A DNA stretch of 8,685 bases, from NCBI GenBank assembly GCA_035560715.1, contig DATMYW010000060.1, positions 1 through 8,685 on the forward strand, given 5' to 3'. A program made the translations under genes and the position numbers. The notes under the pieces are model-generated. The model was not told the origin of the DNA, did not search any database, and was given only the letters and a program-made list of their open reading frames with translations. The stretch is from JAAXTX01 sp035560715 (lineage in GTDB: Bacteria > Patescibacteriota > Minisyncoccia > Moranbacterales > UBA1568). Below are positions 1 to 4,523 of this stretch, in pieces. The number at the start of each line of letters is the position of its first letter. Positions within the stretch are counted from its first letter, which is position 1.

Positions 1-88
1 TGAACCGTTGGGTTCACGAGCCTTCTATTATTGGACACCACCAATACCGGGAGAAACATCCGATTGGAGCAGGGTGCAACCCTGCTCC
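1..88. repeat. Three consecutive small hairpins at the left edge
   Basis: Three perfect inverted repeats lie in a row. The first is at 1-16 (TGAACC, loop GTTG, GGTTCA), the second at 29-46 (TATTGG, loop ACACCA, CCAATA), and the third at 66-88 (GGAGCAGGGT, loop GCA, ACCCTGCTCC, a 10-bp perfect stem). None is followed by a T-run, so they are not typical intrinsic terminators. They could be the 3' part of a structured RNA, a weak terminator for an upstream gene, or chance structure within a coding frame. The third is strong enough to form in RNA or as a DNA cruciform. The repeats are directly visible; any role is a guess. Confidence 0.5.
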
Positions 89-109
89 TGCAAAGAGGCT
101 ACCCCTTGA
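2..109 (+). other. Possible 3' end of an upstream gene (unresolved)
   Basis: An open frame enters from the left edge and stops at TGA 107-109, giving 35 residues with a protein-like mix (SRAFYYWTPPIPGETSDW, then a CSC pair near the end). It ends exactly where the -35 box of the next promoter begins, as expected for a gene end. However, the adjacent frame is also open from position 3 to a TAA at 162-164, and a strong hairpin at 66-88 lies inside both. Nothing here is recognisable as a family. Sequence to the left of the window would decide it. Confidence 0.2.
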
Positions 110-133
110 CAAGGTCACATTTATAGATATAAT
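106..133 (+). promoter_or_regulatory. Near-consensus sigma70-type promoter
   Basis: TTGACA at 106-111 and TATAAT at 128-133 are separated by 16 bp. Both hexamers match the vegetative consensus in all six positions, and only the spacing is one short of the ideal 17. Transcription would start near 140 and give a leader of about 60 bases for the gene at 200. This is the best conventional promoter in the window. Confidence 0.82.
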
Positions 134-149
134 GGTTTTTCCTGCTTTT

Positions 150-188
150 TCACAAACAAGGTAATCACGCGCTTCAATCACAAACAAG
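150..188 (+). repeat. Direct repeat TCACAAACAAG in the 5' leader
   Basis: The 11-mer TCACAAACAAG occurs at 150-160 and again at 178-188, a period of 28 bases. Both copies lie in the predicted leader between the promoter (106-133) and the start codon at 200, and the second runs into the Shine-Dalgarno sequence AGAGGGA (187-193). A protein or RNA binding at the repeat could affect translation, but this is inference; a short local duplication is the simpler explanation. Confidence 0.5.
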
Positions 189-199
189 AGGGATCAACG

Positions 200-733
200 A
201 TGCAAAAAACAAACGTCTACAAGTTCATCGCCATTATTCTATTGGTGATCGGATCATTCTTCTCGAAAGTCGCGACTGCGAAGGAGTCTGCTCCAAGAAC
301 TGAGCCCGTTAGTAATGTCTTCACGATCGATGTTGGCCCGAATATCAAGCAACTCGGGGAAAATGGAGGATCGGCGTTACAGGAGGGAATCGCAAAAACG
401 ACACAGCTCGCAGAAAAGAAAGCCCGGGAAGCTTACCCGACTTACAGAGCGCAGGCCGTAATCGAAGGCCGAGCCGGCTTGTGTGCCTGCATCGGACTCG
501 GAATTATCAGCCTGCTAAGCGGCATCGGATTCATCGCTCTTGGAATCTGGCTGGAAGAGCCAGGATTCCACGTAGGAACCGTAATCGCCTTCGCAATCTT
601 TGCGATTGATGCGATTGTCGGGGTATTCATGATTCCGACATGGATAGCCATGAGTACCAATCCCGATTACTGGGCAATCCACAAGATGATGGATGACATC
701 AATAAACTGATCACGCCCATCTTATCAAGGTAA
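200..733 (+). CDS. Orphan secreted/membrane protein with helical hairpin
   Basis: I do not recognise this 177-residue protein. Residues 1-27 look like a signal peptide: basic start, hydrophobic stretch IIAIILLVIGSFF-like, and an ATA cleavage site before K28. Residues 28-90 are hydrophilic with a charged helical stretch (about 58-78). Two membrane helices follow at about 93-118 and 124-150, joined by a very short turn (LEEPGFH), then a soluble tail to 177. The order of signal peptide, short outer domain and tight helical hairpin resembles small pilin-like or pore-forming subunits in overall shape only; no sequence motif supports either. The start is well set by AGAGGGA at 187-193, six bases before ATG. 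The gene has its own strong promoter and a terminator behind it, so it is a single-gene unit. Its base composition is more AT-rich than the genes from 825 to 7289. Real gene: likely; function unknown. Confidence 0.8.
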   Translation: MQKTNVYKFIAIILLVIGSFFSKVATAKESAPRTEPVSNVFTIDVGPNIKQLGENGGSALQEGIAKTTQLAEKKAREAYPTYRAQAVIEGRAGLCACIGLGIISLLSGIGFIALGIWLEEPGFHVGTVIAFAIFAIDAIVGVFMIPTWIAMSTNPDYWAIHKMMDDINKLITPILSR

Positions 734-763
734 GCCTGGAAGAGTGGAGATTTGTCAGTAGCC

Positions 764-801
764 GAAACAGGGCCCGGCCGTAATAGCAGGTCCTGTTTTT
801 T
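764..801 (+). terminator. Intrinsic terminator of the first gene
   Basis: AACAGGGCC (766-774) pairs with GGTCCTGTT (789-797), a nine-pair stem with one G-T wobble and a loop of 14 bases. It is extended by A765-T798 and followed by a T-run to 801. It lies 33 bases after the stop at 733. Read on the minus strand, it also follows the TsaB-like gene ending at 825, but the T-tract there is only three bases, so it would be weaker in that direction. Confidence 0.75.
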
Positions 802-824
802 ATGTTTTCGAAATTCCGCTTTGA

Positions 825-1130
825 CTATTGACTAAACTTCTGACTTTGCGGTTTTATAGAGTCCCGCGCCCCATACTCCCATGCCTTCGCGACGGACTCC
901 GCGATGCGGACCGAGGTAAACGATTCGGGAATATCGGTCTCTATATCGAAATGAGTGACGTCGGTCGGAGCGACGCCGGACTCCTTGAGAAGGCCATCGA
1001 TCGCCTCGAAGAGCTGATGCCCCATATCCCGCGCCTCGGGCCACTCCCGTGACGAAACCGGCTCGCCCCCTTCCAGAAGCGCGAGCTTCGACCCTTCCCG
1101 TCCGATTTCCAACCTGAATGCATGTTCCAT
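825..1130 (-). CDS. tsaB: Short TsaB-like protein (t6A synthesis partner, N-terminal half only)
   Basis: The 101-residue product resembles the N-terminal lobe of TsaB (YeaZ), the non-catalytic ASKHA-fold partner that dimerises with TsaD in making threonylcarbamoyl-adenosine at tRNA position 37. The visible match is the pattern ending in SFTSVRIAESVAKAW (residues 70-84), which lines up with the family's GSFTGLRIG..AKALA segment, preceded by the helix HQLFEAIDGLLKESGVAP typical of that fold. Full TsaB proteins are roughly 200 residues or more; the second lobe is absent. The usual N-terminal D-T-S strand is altered to FRLEIGREG. I start at ATG 1130 because upstream extension to TTG 1208 would overlap the amidase gene and add a low-complexity FIFFF segment not expected in TsaB. 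A weak CAGG precedes this ATG. It lies 59 bases after the amidase stop and is probably cotranscribed with it. The family call is by pattern and moderately sure. Confidence 0.62.
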   Translation of the reverse strand: MEHAFRLEIGREGSKLALLEGGEPVSSREWPEARDMGHQLFEAIDGLLKESGVAPTDVTHFDIETDIPESFTSVRIAESVAKAWEYGARDSIKPQSQKFSQ

Positions 1131-1189
1131 ACCTGAAAGATAAAGAGTAAAGAAAAAAATAAAATGTCCCTCCCCGTACTTTTCACTTT

Positions 1190-1954
1190 TCACTTGAATT
1201 CCTTCCAATCAAATCCCCACGGATCAGTCTTCCGACCCGGCGCGATATCGCTGTGACCGAGCACGAACTTGATGGAGTATTTTGATTTCAACGAGGCAAT
1301 AAGCGACTTCAGGCTCGCATACTGGGACGATGTCGGCGAGTCCGTATCCTTTTCCACGAGTTCGATACCGATCGAGAATCCGTTCACGCCGGTCCGACCG
1401 TCCGGCGTTTTCGAAACACCCGCATGATACGCGACGTCGCTATCCTCGACAAGACGGTAGATCGCGCCTTTGCGATCGATCAGATAGTGCGCGGAAACCC
1501 CGTACTGCCGATATTCCTCGATAATGCCCGATACCGAGTACGGATCGTTGCCGAGCGCATCGTACGACGAGTGGATGACGACCGTATCGATATCGCGCGA
1601 TGAGCGGTTCTCGAACCCGAACGACACGAGTCGGTCGGTGATGGAAACGCCGGAAGCAGTCACGTCCCTTTTTCCCATTTCCTTCCCTTTCGCCCCTTGT
1701 TCCCCTTCCGTTACCGCATTCGTCCGCTCTTCGTTCGCGACTGTCGCGGGCGTCGACGACTGACTGACATCCTCCGCTTGAGGAGAGGCGACGGCTATTT
1801 GATTCCCTTGGTCCGACGGGGTCATAGAAACGGCCGCGGTCGACACGTCGTTTGAAAACGACCGCTTCTGCCCGCCGGACGCCCACCACGCCCCGACGCC
1901 GACGAGTGCGACAGGAAGAAGAAGGAGTGCGAGTTTTTTTCTCGTCTGCATCAT
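1190..1954 (-). CDS. Membrane-anchored N-acetylmuramoyl-L-alanine amidase (Amidase_2/PGRP fold)
   Basis: The product cleaves the bond between N-acetylmuramic acid and L-alanine of the peptide stem in peptidoglycan, outside the membrane. The 254-residue protein has a basic start and a hydrophobic segment at about 7-25 (signal anchor), then a low-complexity linker rich in Ser, Thr, Ala and Gln to about 105, then the catalytic domain. Zinc ligands are visible: H128 in VVIHSS, H234 in LGHSDIAPGRKTDPW, and D244, with K242 in the position of the AmpD-type catalytic lysine. E198 in SIGIELV matches the conserved glutamate, and YHAG at 176-179 is also typical. All key residues are present, so it should be active. 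Stop is TGA. It has no Shine-Dalgarno site; the promoter box at 1961-1969 places the transcript start at or next to ATG 1954. A second ATG follows at 1951. Probable roles are wall remodelling or division, with the linker letting the enzyme reach the wall. Confidence 0.93.
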   Translation of the reverse strand: MMQTRKKLALLLLPVALVGVGAWWASGGQKRSFSNDVSTAAVSMTPSDQGNQIAVASPQAEDVSQSSTPATVANEERTNAVTEGEQGAKGKEMGKRDVTASGVSITDRLVSFGFENRSSRDIDTVVIHSSYDALGNDPYSVSGIIEEYRQYGVSAHYLIDRKGAIYRLVEDSDVAYHAGVSKTPDGRTGVNGFSIGIELVEKDTDSPTSSQYASLKSLIASLKSKYSIKFVLGHSDIAPGRKTDPWGFDWKEFK

Positions 1955-1960
1955 GTCCCG

Positions 1961-1969
1961 AGTATAGCA
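1961..1969 (-). promoter_or_regulatory. Extended -10 promoter for the amidase, predicted leaderless
   Basis: On the minus strand the sequence reads TGCTATACT, a TGn extended -10 motif (1969-1967) joined to TATACT (1966-1961). Only six bases separate it from ATG 1954, so transcription should start on or beside the A of the start codon. No TTGACA-like -35 lies 17 bp upstream, as is usual when an extended -10 is used. The same box recurs at 2009 (+) and 4446 (-). Confidence 0.65.
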
Positions 1970-2008
1970 CGGCGAAAGCGGGAATCCGGGCCGATATCGT
2001 GGCGGTCA

Positions 2009-2017
2009 TGCTATAGT
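2009..2017 (+). promoter_or_regulatory. Extended -10 promoter for the glycosyltransferase, predicted leaderless
   Basis: TGCTATAGT at 2009-2017 is a TGn motif plus TATAGT. Seven bases (2018-2024) separate it from ATG 2025, matching the usual distance from -10 to transcript start, so the message should be leaderless. No -35 hexamer is evident and no Shine-Dalgarno site exists. It mirrors the minus-strand box at 1961-1969; the two -10 hexamers are 45 bp apart. Confidence 0.65.
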
Positions 2018-2024
2018 ACAACCT

Positions 2025-3662
2025 ATGAAATTCGACCGGAAATACTCCCCCTTGCTGGCTCTCCTCCTGATCCTTGCGATCGGAATATTCTTGCGCATCT
2101 ACCGCTTCGACGAATGGGTCCGATTCAATGACGACCAAGCACGTGACGCGACACTCATCCGTGACGTCCTGTCTGGCCACAAGCCGTTACCCCTCCTCGG
2201 ACCGGTCGCGGCAGGGACACGCTTCCACCTGGGACCCGCATTCTACTATTTCCAGTACGCCGCCGGAAGCGTATTCGGCGAGACACCCGACCATCTCGCC
2301 TATCCGGACCTGTTCTTGTCGATCCTCGCGATACCGACGCTCTTCCTGTTCCTGCGGAAGTGTTTTTCCGATCGGATATCACTTGCCGTCACCGCGATTG
2401 CCGCAGTCTCGGCCTTCGCGGTCGGGTATTCGCGCTTCGCCTGGAACCCGAACTCATTGCCGTTCTTCGTGCTCTTGTTCCTCTACTCCCTCGTGGAACT
2501 CGAAACGCGCGATCGGAAACGGGAATTCGCCTTCTCGATCCTCGCGGGACTCTCGCTCGGCATCGGCATACAACTCCATGCGCTCTTCCTCTTCATCGCG
2601 CCATTCGTTCTCCTCGCGTTCTTCTCGTTCGGAATCAGGAAAAATCACCGGCTCTGGAAGCCAGCAGCGATCCTTCTGTCCGCCGCCCTGGCAGTGAACC
2701 TCCCGCAAATCGTTTCGGAAGTCGGGACACATGGACGGAATACGCGTGCACTCGTATCCGGCATCACCGCGAAATCGGATACGGTCTCTTCCGTCGGGGA
2801 ATACATCCTCATCAACGGCGTGTGCCAGGTACGGAACAACGCGATGATCGTTTCGTCCTTCGGGGAGCTGCAGAACTGCCATCTCGCCGGTTTCCGGGAA
2901 CAACTCCGGACCGAACGGACATCATTCGGGAACATGGGTCGCGCGATCGCCCTCTCCGGTCTGCTCCTCGGCATCATCTTTACGGTCGGTGGATACGGAC
3001 TCCTGTTCACGCGCGCCCGACGCGAGACCGACGAGAAAAGGAAACGGGCACTATCGCTCGTCTCACTCTACGCCGCAATCGCCTCCGTCGTCTTCATCCC
3101 GTTCGCCACCGTCATGACCTCTCGTTATTTCCTCGTCATCGAATTCGTCCCCTTCTTCTTCCTGGCACTGTGGTTCGAATACGCCGCGAAACGATTCGGA
3201 AAATTCGCCCTGACACTCACCGTGACGGCCGTCATAGTCCTGGCATTTCTCAATCTGCGTTCGGTTTCGACGACCTTCGCGTCGTACGATGGGGCGCATC
3301 CGGAGCGCGTCGAGGCACCCGAGAGCGTCACCCTCTCGGACATCCGTTCGATAGCGGCGCATATCCGCGAACGCACCGGCTCGGCGGACACGGTCTATGT
3401 CGACGACCGTAGCGGCGACACGTTCGGGATGATGAAAGGCCTCGCGTACTTCCTCGATCCCGCGGGCATCAAGGTGAAGCAGCTCAACAAGGGAACCGAC
3501 CTCCCGAAGGACGCGTCCGTCTTCTCGATCGACCTCGCGAAGGTCTCTCCGGAGGAAGAGATTGTCGTAGAGCCGGCATCACGCAGACAACTCGCCTCGT
3601 ACACGATCACCGACCACGCCACCTTCGGCCGCTTCACGGTGTTCGGGTTCGGACAACGATAA
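2025..3662 (+). CDS. Polytopic GT-C glycosyltransferase, family 39-like
   Basis: The 545-residue protein resembles the dolichyl-phosphate-mannose transferase/ArnT superfamily, integral membrane enzymes that move a sugar from a polyprenyl-phosphate carrier to a lipid, protein or glycan on the outer face of the membrane. Helix 1 is at about 9-24, followed by the outer loop RFNDDQARD, whose D36-D37 pair fits the acidic catalytic motif of the first GT-C loop. GPAFYYFQYAA at about 70-80 and FAWNPNSLPFF at about 138-148 are features I know from this family. About ten further hydrophobic helices lie between 97 and 412, and a soluble domain fills 415-545. C267 and C285 sit in the outward loop between helices (about 230-305) and could form a disulfide. 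Sugar and acceptor cannot be told from sequence. Neighbouring exported proteins, especially the lamin-tail protein, are possible acceptors, but that is speculation. Start ATG 2025 fits the promoter spacing exactly. Confidence 0.88.
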   Translation: MKFDRKYSPLLALLLILAIGIFLRIYRFDEWVRFNDDQARDATLIRDVLSGHKPLPLLGPVAAGTRFHLGPAFYYFQYAAGSVFGETPDHLAYPDLFLSILAIPTLFLFLRKCFSDRISLAVTAIAAVSAFAVGYSRFAWNPNSLPFFVLLFLYSLVELETRDRKREFAFSILAGLSLGIGIQLHALFLFIAPFVLLAFFSFGIRKNHRLWKPAAILLSAALAVNLPQIVSEVGTHGRNTRALVSGITAKSDTVSSVGEYILINGVCQVRNNAMIVSSFGELQNCHLAGFREQLRTERTSFGNMGRAIALSGLLLGIIFTVGGYGLLFTRARRETDEKRKRALSLVSLYAAIASVVFIPFATVMTSRYFLVIEFVPFFFLALWFEYAAKRFGKFALTLTVTAVIVLAFLNLRSVSTTFASYDGAHPERVEAPESVTLSDIRSIAAHIRERTGSADTVYVDDRSGDTFGMMKGLAYFLDPAGIKVKQLNKGTDLPKDASVFSIDLAKVSPEEEIVVEPASRRQLASYTITDHATFGRFTVFGFGQR

Positions 3663-3677
3663 GAAAATCGGCGTCAC

Positions 3678-3707
3678 AAAAAACCGCTCCGTCATCCGGA
3701 GCGGTTT
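3678..3707. terminator. Bidirectional hairpin terminator between convergent genes
   Basis: AAACCGCTCCG (3681-3691), loop TCATC, CGGAGCGGTTT (3697-3707) form a perfect 11-bp stem. On the minus strand the stem ends in a run of six T (complement of 3678-3683), a good intrinsic terminator for the gene ending at 3742. On the plus strand the tail is only TTT, followed by CGCTTT, so termination of the glycosyltransferase message at 3662 is plausible but weaker. Confidence 0.85.
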
Positions 3708-3741
3708 CGCTTTCGACTTGTGATTTTCGACTACGATGATC

Positions 3742-4023
3742 CTACTTCTTTCCCTTCTTGCCGGCGTGCGTCGCGATGAGCGCCGAAGCCGCCCCGAGTG
3801 CCGCCGCGATACCCGACGCGATGGCGACCGCCTTCTCCGGGTTCTTCCGGATATAGGTATCGGCCTGCTTCACGGCCGCGTCCGCCTGCCGACGGATCTT
3901 CACCGCCTCCTTTTCGACCGCCTTCAGTCCCTTCGCGATCTCTTTTTCGAACTGCTTGCGCATGTCCGAGGCCGACATCTTCACTGACTTGACCGACTTC
4001 TTCGCCACGGATTTCTTCGCCAT
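3742..4023 (-). CDS. DUF883/YqjD-like membrane-anchored basic protein
   Basis: The 93-residue protein has a Lys/Ser/Val-rich N-terminus with two KKSV repeats (3-11), like the basic tails of histone H1-type bacterial proteins. A charged amphipathic helix follows at about 18-58, then YIRKNPEKAVAIASGIAAAL (57-76), a membrane helix to about 86 and a lysine-rich end. The order of helix, a Y-x-R-x-N-P-x-K-A motif and a single C-terminal Ala/Gly-rich membrane helix is typical of the DUF883 (ElaB/YqjD) family, whose E. coli members are inner-membrane proteins reported to associate with ribosomes. The basic head could bind nucleic acid or ribosomes at the membrane; this is inference. It lies 42 bases after the gene ending at 4066 and is probably cotranscribed with it. 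A TATAAA box at 4047-4052 could give an extra start. No Shine-Dalgarno site is visible. Confidence 0.72.
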   Translation of the reverse strand: MAKKSVAKKSVKSVKMSASDMRKQFEKEIAKGLKAVEKEAVKIRRQADAAVKQADTYIRKNPEKAVAIASGIAAALGAASALIATHAGKKGKK

Positions 4024-4046
4024 ACAGATTGTCTTACTGGTTATCG

Positions 4047-4052
4047 TTTATA
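4047..4052 (-). promoter_or_regulatory. Candidate internal -10 box before the DUF883-like gene
   Basis: TATAAA is read on the minus strand, 23 bases before ATG 4023, in the short gap after the upstream gene. There is no TGn extension and no good -35, so this may be chance. It would allow independent expression of the DUF883-like gene. Confidence 0.25.
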
Positions 4053-4065
4053 CGTAACATGTCTC

Positions 4066-4416
4066 CTACTTCCCGTTGCGTGCGAACGCGGAGACGATGA
4101 TGGCCGCCGCGAACACGAGCACGCCCACGACGATCTCGCCGATACCCGGCGTCCCATAGAGGAAGTCCAACAGCTTCGCGAACCCCGCGAACAGGAACCA
4201 GATGCCGAACATGCCCAGGACGACCGCGAATATCCGACGCAGCGTCAAACTCACGATTTCCTCGATGCCCGAAGAAATGGTCGAGATGACGCTCTCGATA
4301 AGCTTCCCGACTCCCCCGAAGATCGCGTCGAACAGGAGTGGGAACCCGAAATCGCCGTCACTTTCGCTTCCGCCTCGTTTCGTCTTGTTCCCTTCCGGAA
4401 CGATATCGATTCTCAT
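4066..4416 (-). CDS. Small two-helix membrane protein, possibly YqjE/holin-III-like
   Basis: The 116-residue protein starts with a hydrophilic basic segment (MRIDIVPEGNKTKRGG), followed by a region of amphipathic helix (about 35-60) and two membrane helices at about 62-84 and 92-112, ending in RNGK. I cannot assign it firmly. The plan of amphipathic helix plus two close membrane helices matches YqjE-type proteins (holin superfamily III) in outline, and in E. coli yqjE lies beside yqjD, a DUF883 gene; here a DUF883-like gene is the next gene downstream. That parallel is the main support. It is not good evidence of a phage holin, as no phage genes are near. An extended -10 box lies at 4446-4454. 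AAGGA lies about 16 bases before the ATG, which is too far to be a normal ribosome site. Real gene: likely. Confidence 0.7.
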   Translation of the reverse strand: MRIDIVPEGNKTKRGGSESDGDFGFPLLFDAIFGGVGKLIESVISTISSGIEEIVSLTLRRIFAVVLGMFGIWFLFAGFAKLLDFLYGTPGIGEIVVGVLVFAAAIIVSAFARNGK

Positions 4417-4445
4417 ACGTTTCGTTTTGTGTTCCTTGTCTTCTC

Positions 4446-4454
4446 AGTATAGCA
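4446..4454 (-). promoter_or_regulatory. Extended -10 promoter for the 4416/4023 gene pair
   Basis: The minus strand reads TGCTATACT, identical to the nine-base box before the amidase. The -10 hexamer is 4451-4446, so transcription would start near 4439 and leave a leader of about 23 bases before ATG 4416. No -35 consensus was seen. Confidence 0.62.
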
Positions 4455-4462
4455 CATAAGCG

Positions 4463-4491
4463 ATGACATCTCAAGAAAATTTTTGTATGAT
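4463..4491 (+). promoter_or_regulatory. Promoter for the lamin-tail surface protein
   Basis: ATGACA (4463-4468, five of six matches to TTGACA) and TATGAT (4486-4491, five of six to TATAAT) are separated by exactly 17 bp. Start would be near 4498, with a leader of about 26 bases. It stands back to back with the minus-strand box at 4446-4454, so the two promoters share a 107-bp intergenic region. Confidence 0.62.
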
Positions 4492-4523
4492 GAAACCGAA
4501 CGAACCGTAACAAACGAACGCGT

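Noticed and set aside
1..100. A tRNA or tmRNA end at the left edge
   Set aside because: The three hairpins do not have tRNA loop sizes or the T-loop TTCRA context in a proper arm, and there is no acceptor stem or CCA end.
1131..1208. Longer TsaB-like protein starting at TTG 1208 or GTG further in
   Set aside because: It would overlap the amidase coding end and add a low-complexity aromatic stretch not expected before the first strand of the TsaB fold; ATG 1130 begins exactly at that strand.
2360..3412. A 350-residue plus-strand frame inside the glycosyltransferase gene
   Set aside because: Its translation is Arg/His/Pro-rich with no family signal, while the overlapping frame encodes a coherent multi-helix glycosyltransferase.
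1190..4416. Phage lysis cassette (amidase plus holin-like protein)
   Set aside because: The genes are separated, on different transcripts, and the amidase has a membrane anchor and long linker typical of a cellular wall enzyme. No phage structural, packaging or integrase gene is present.
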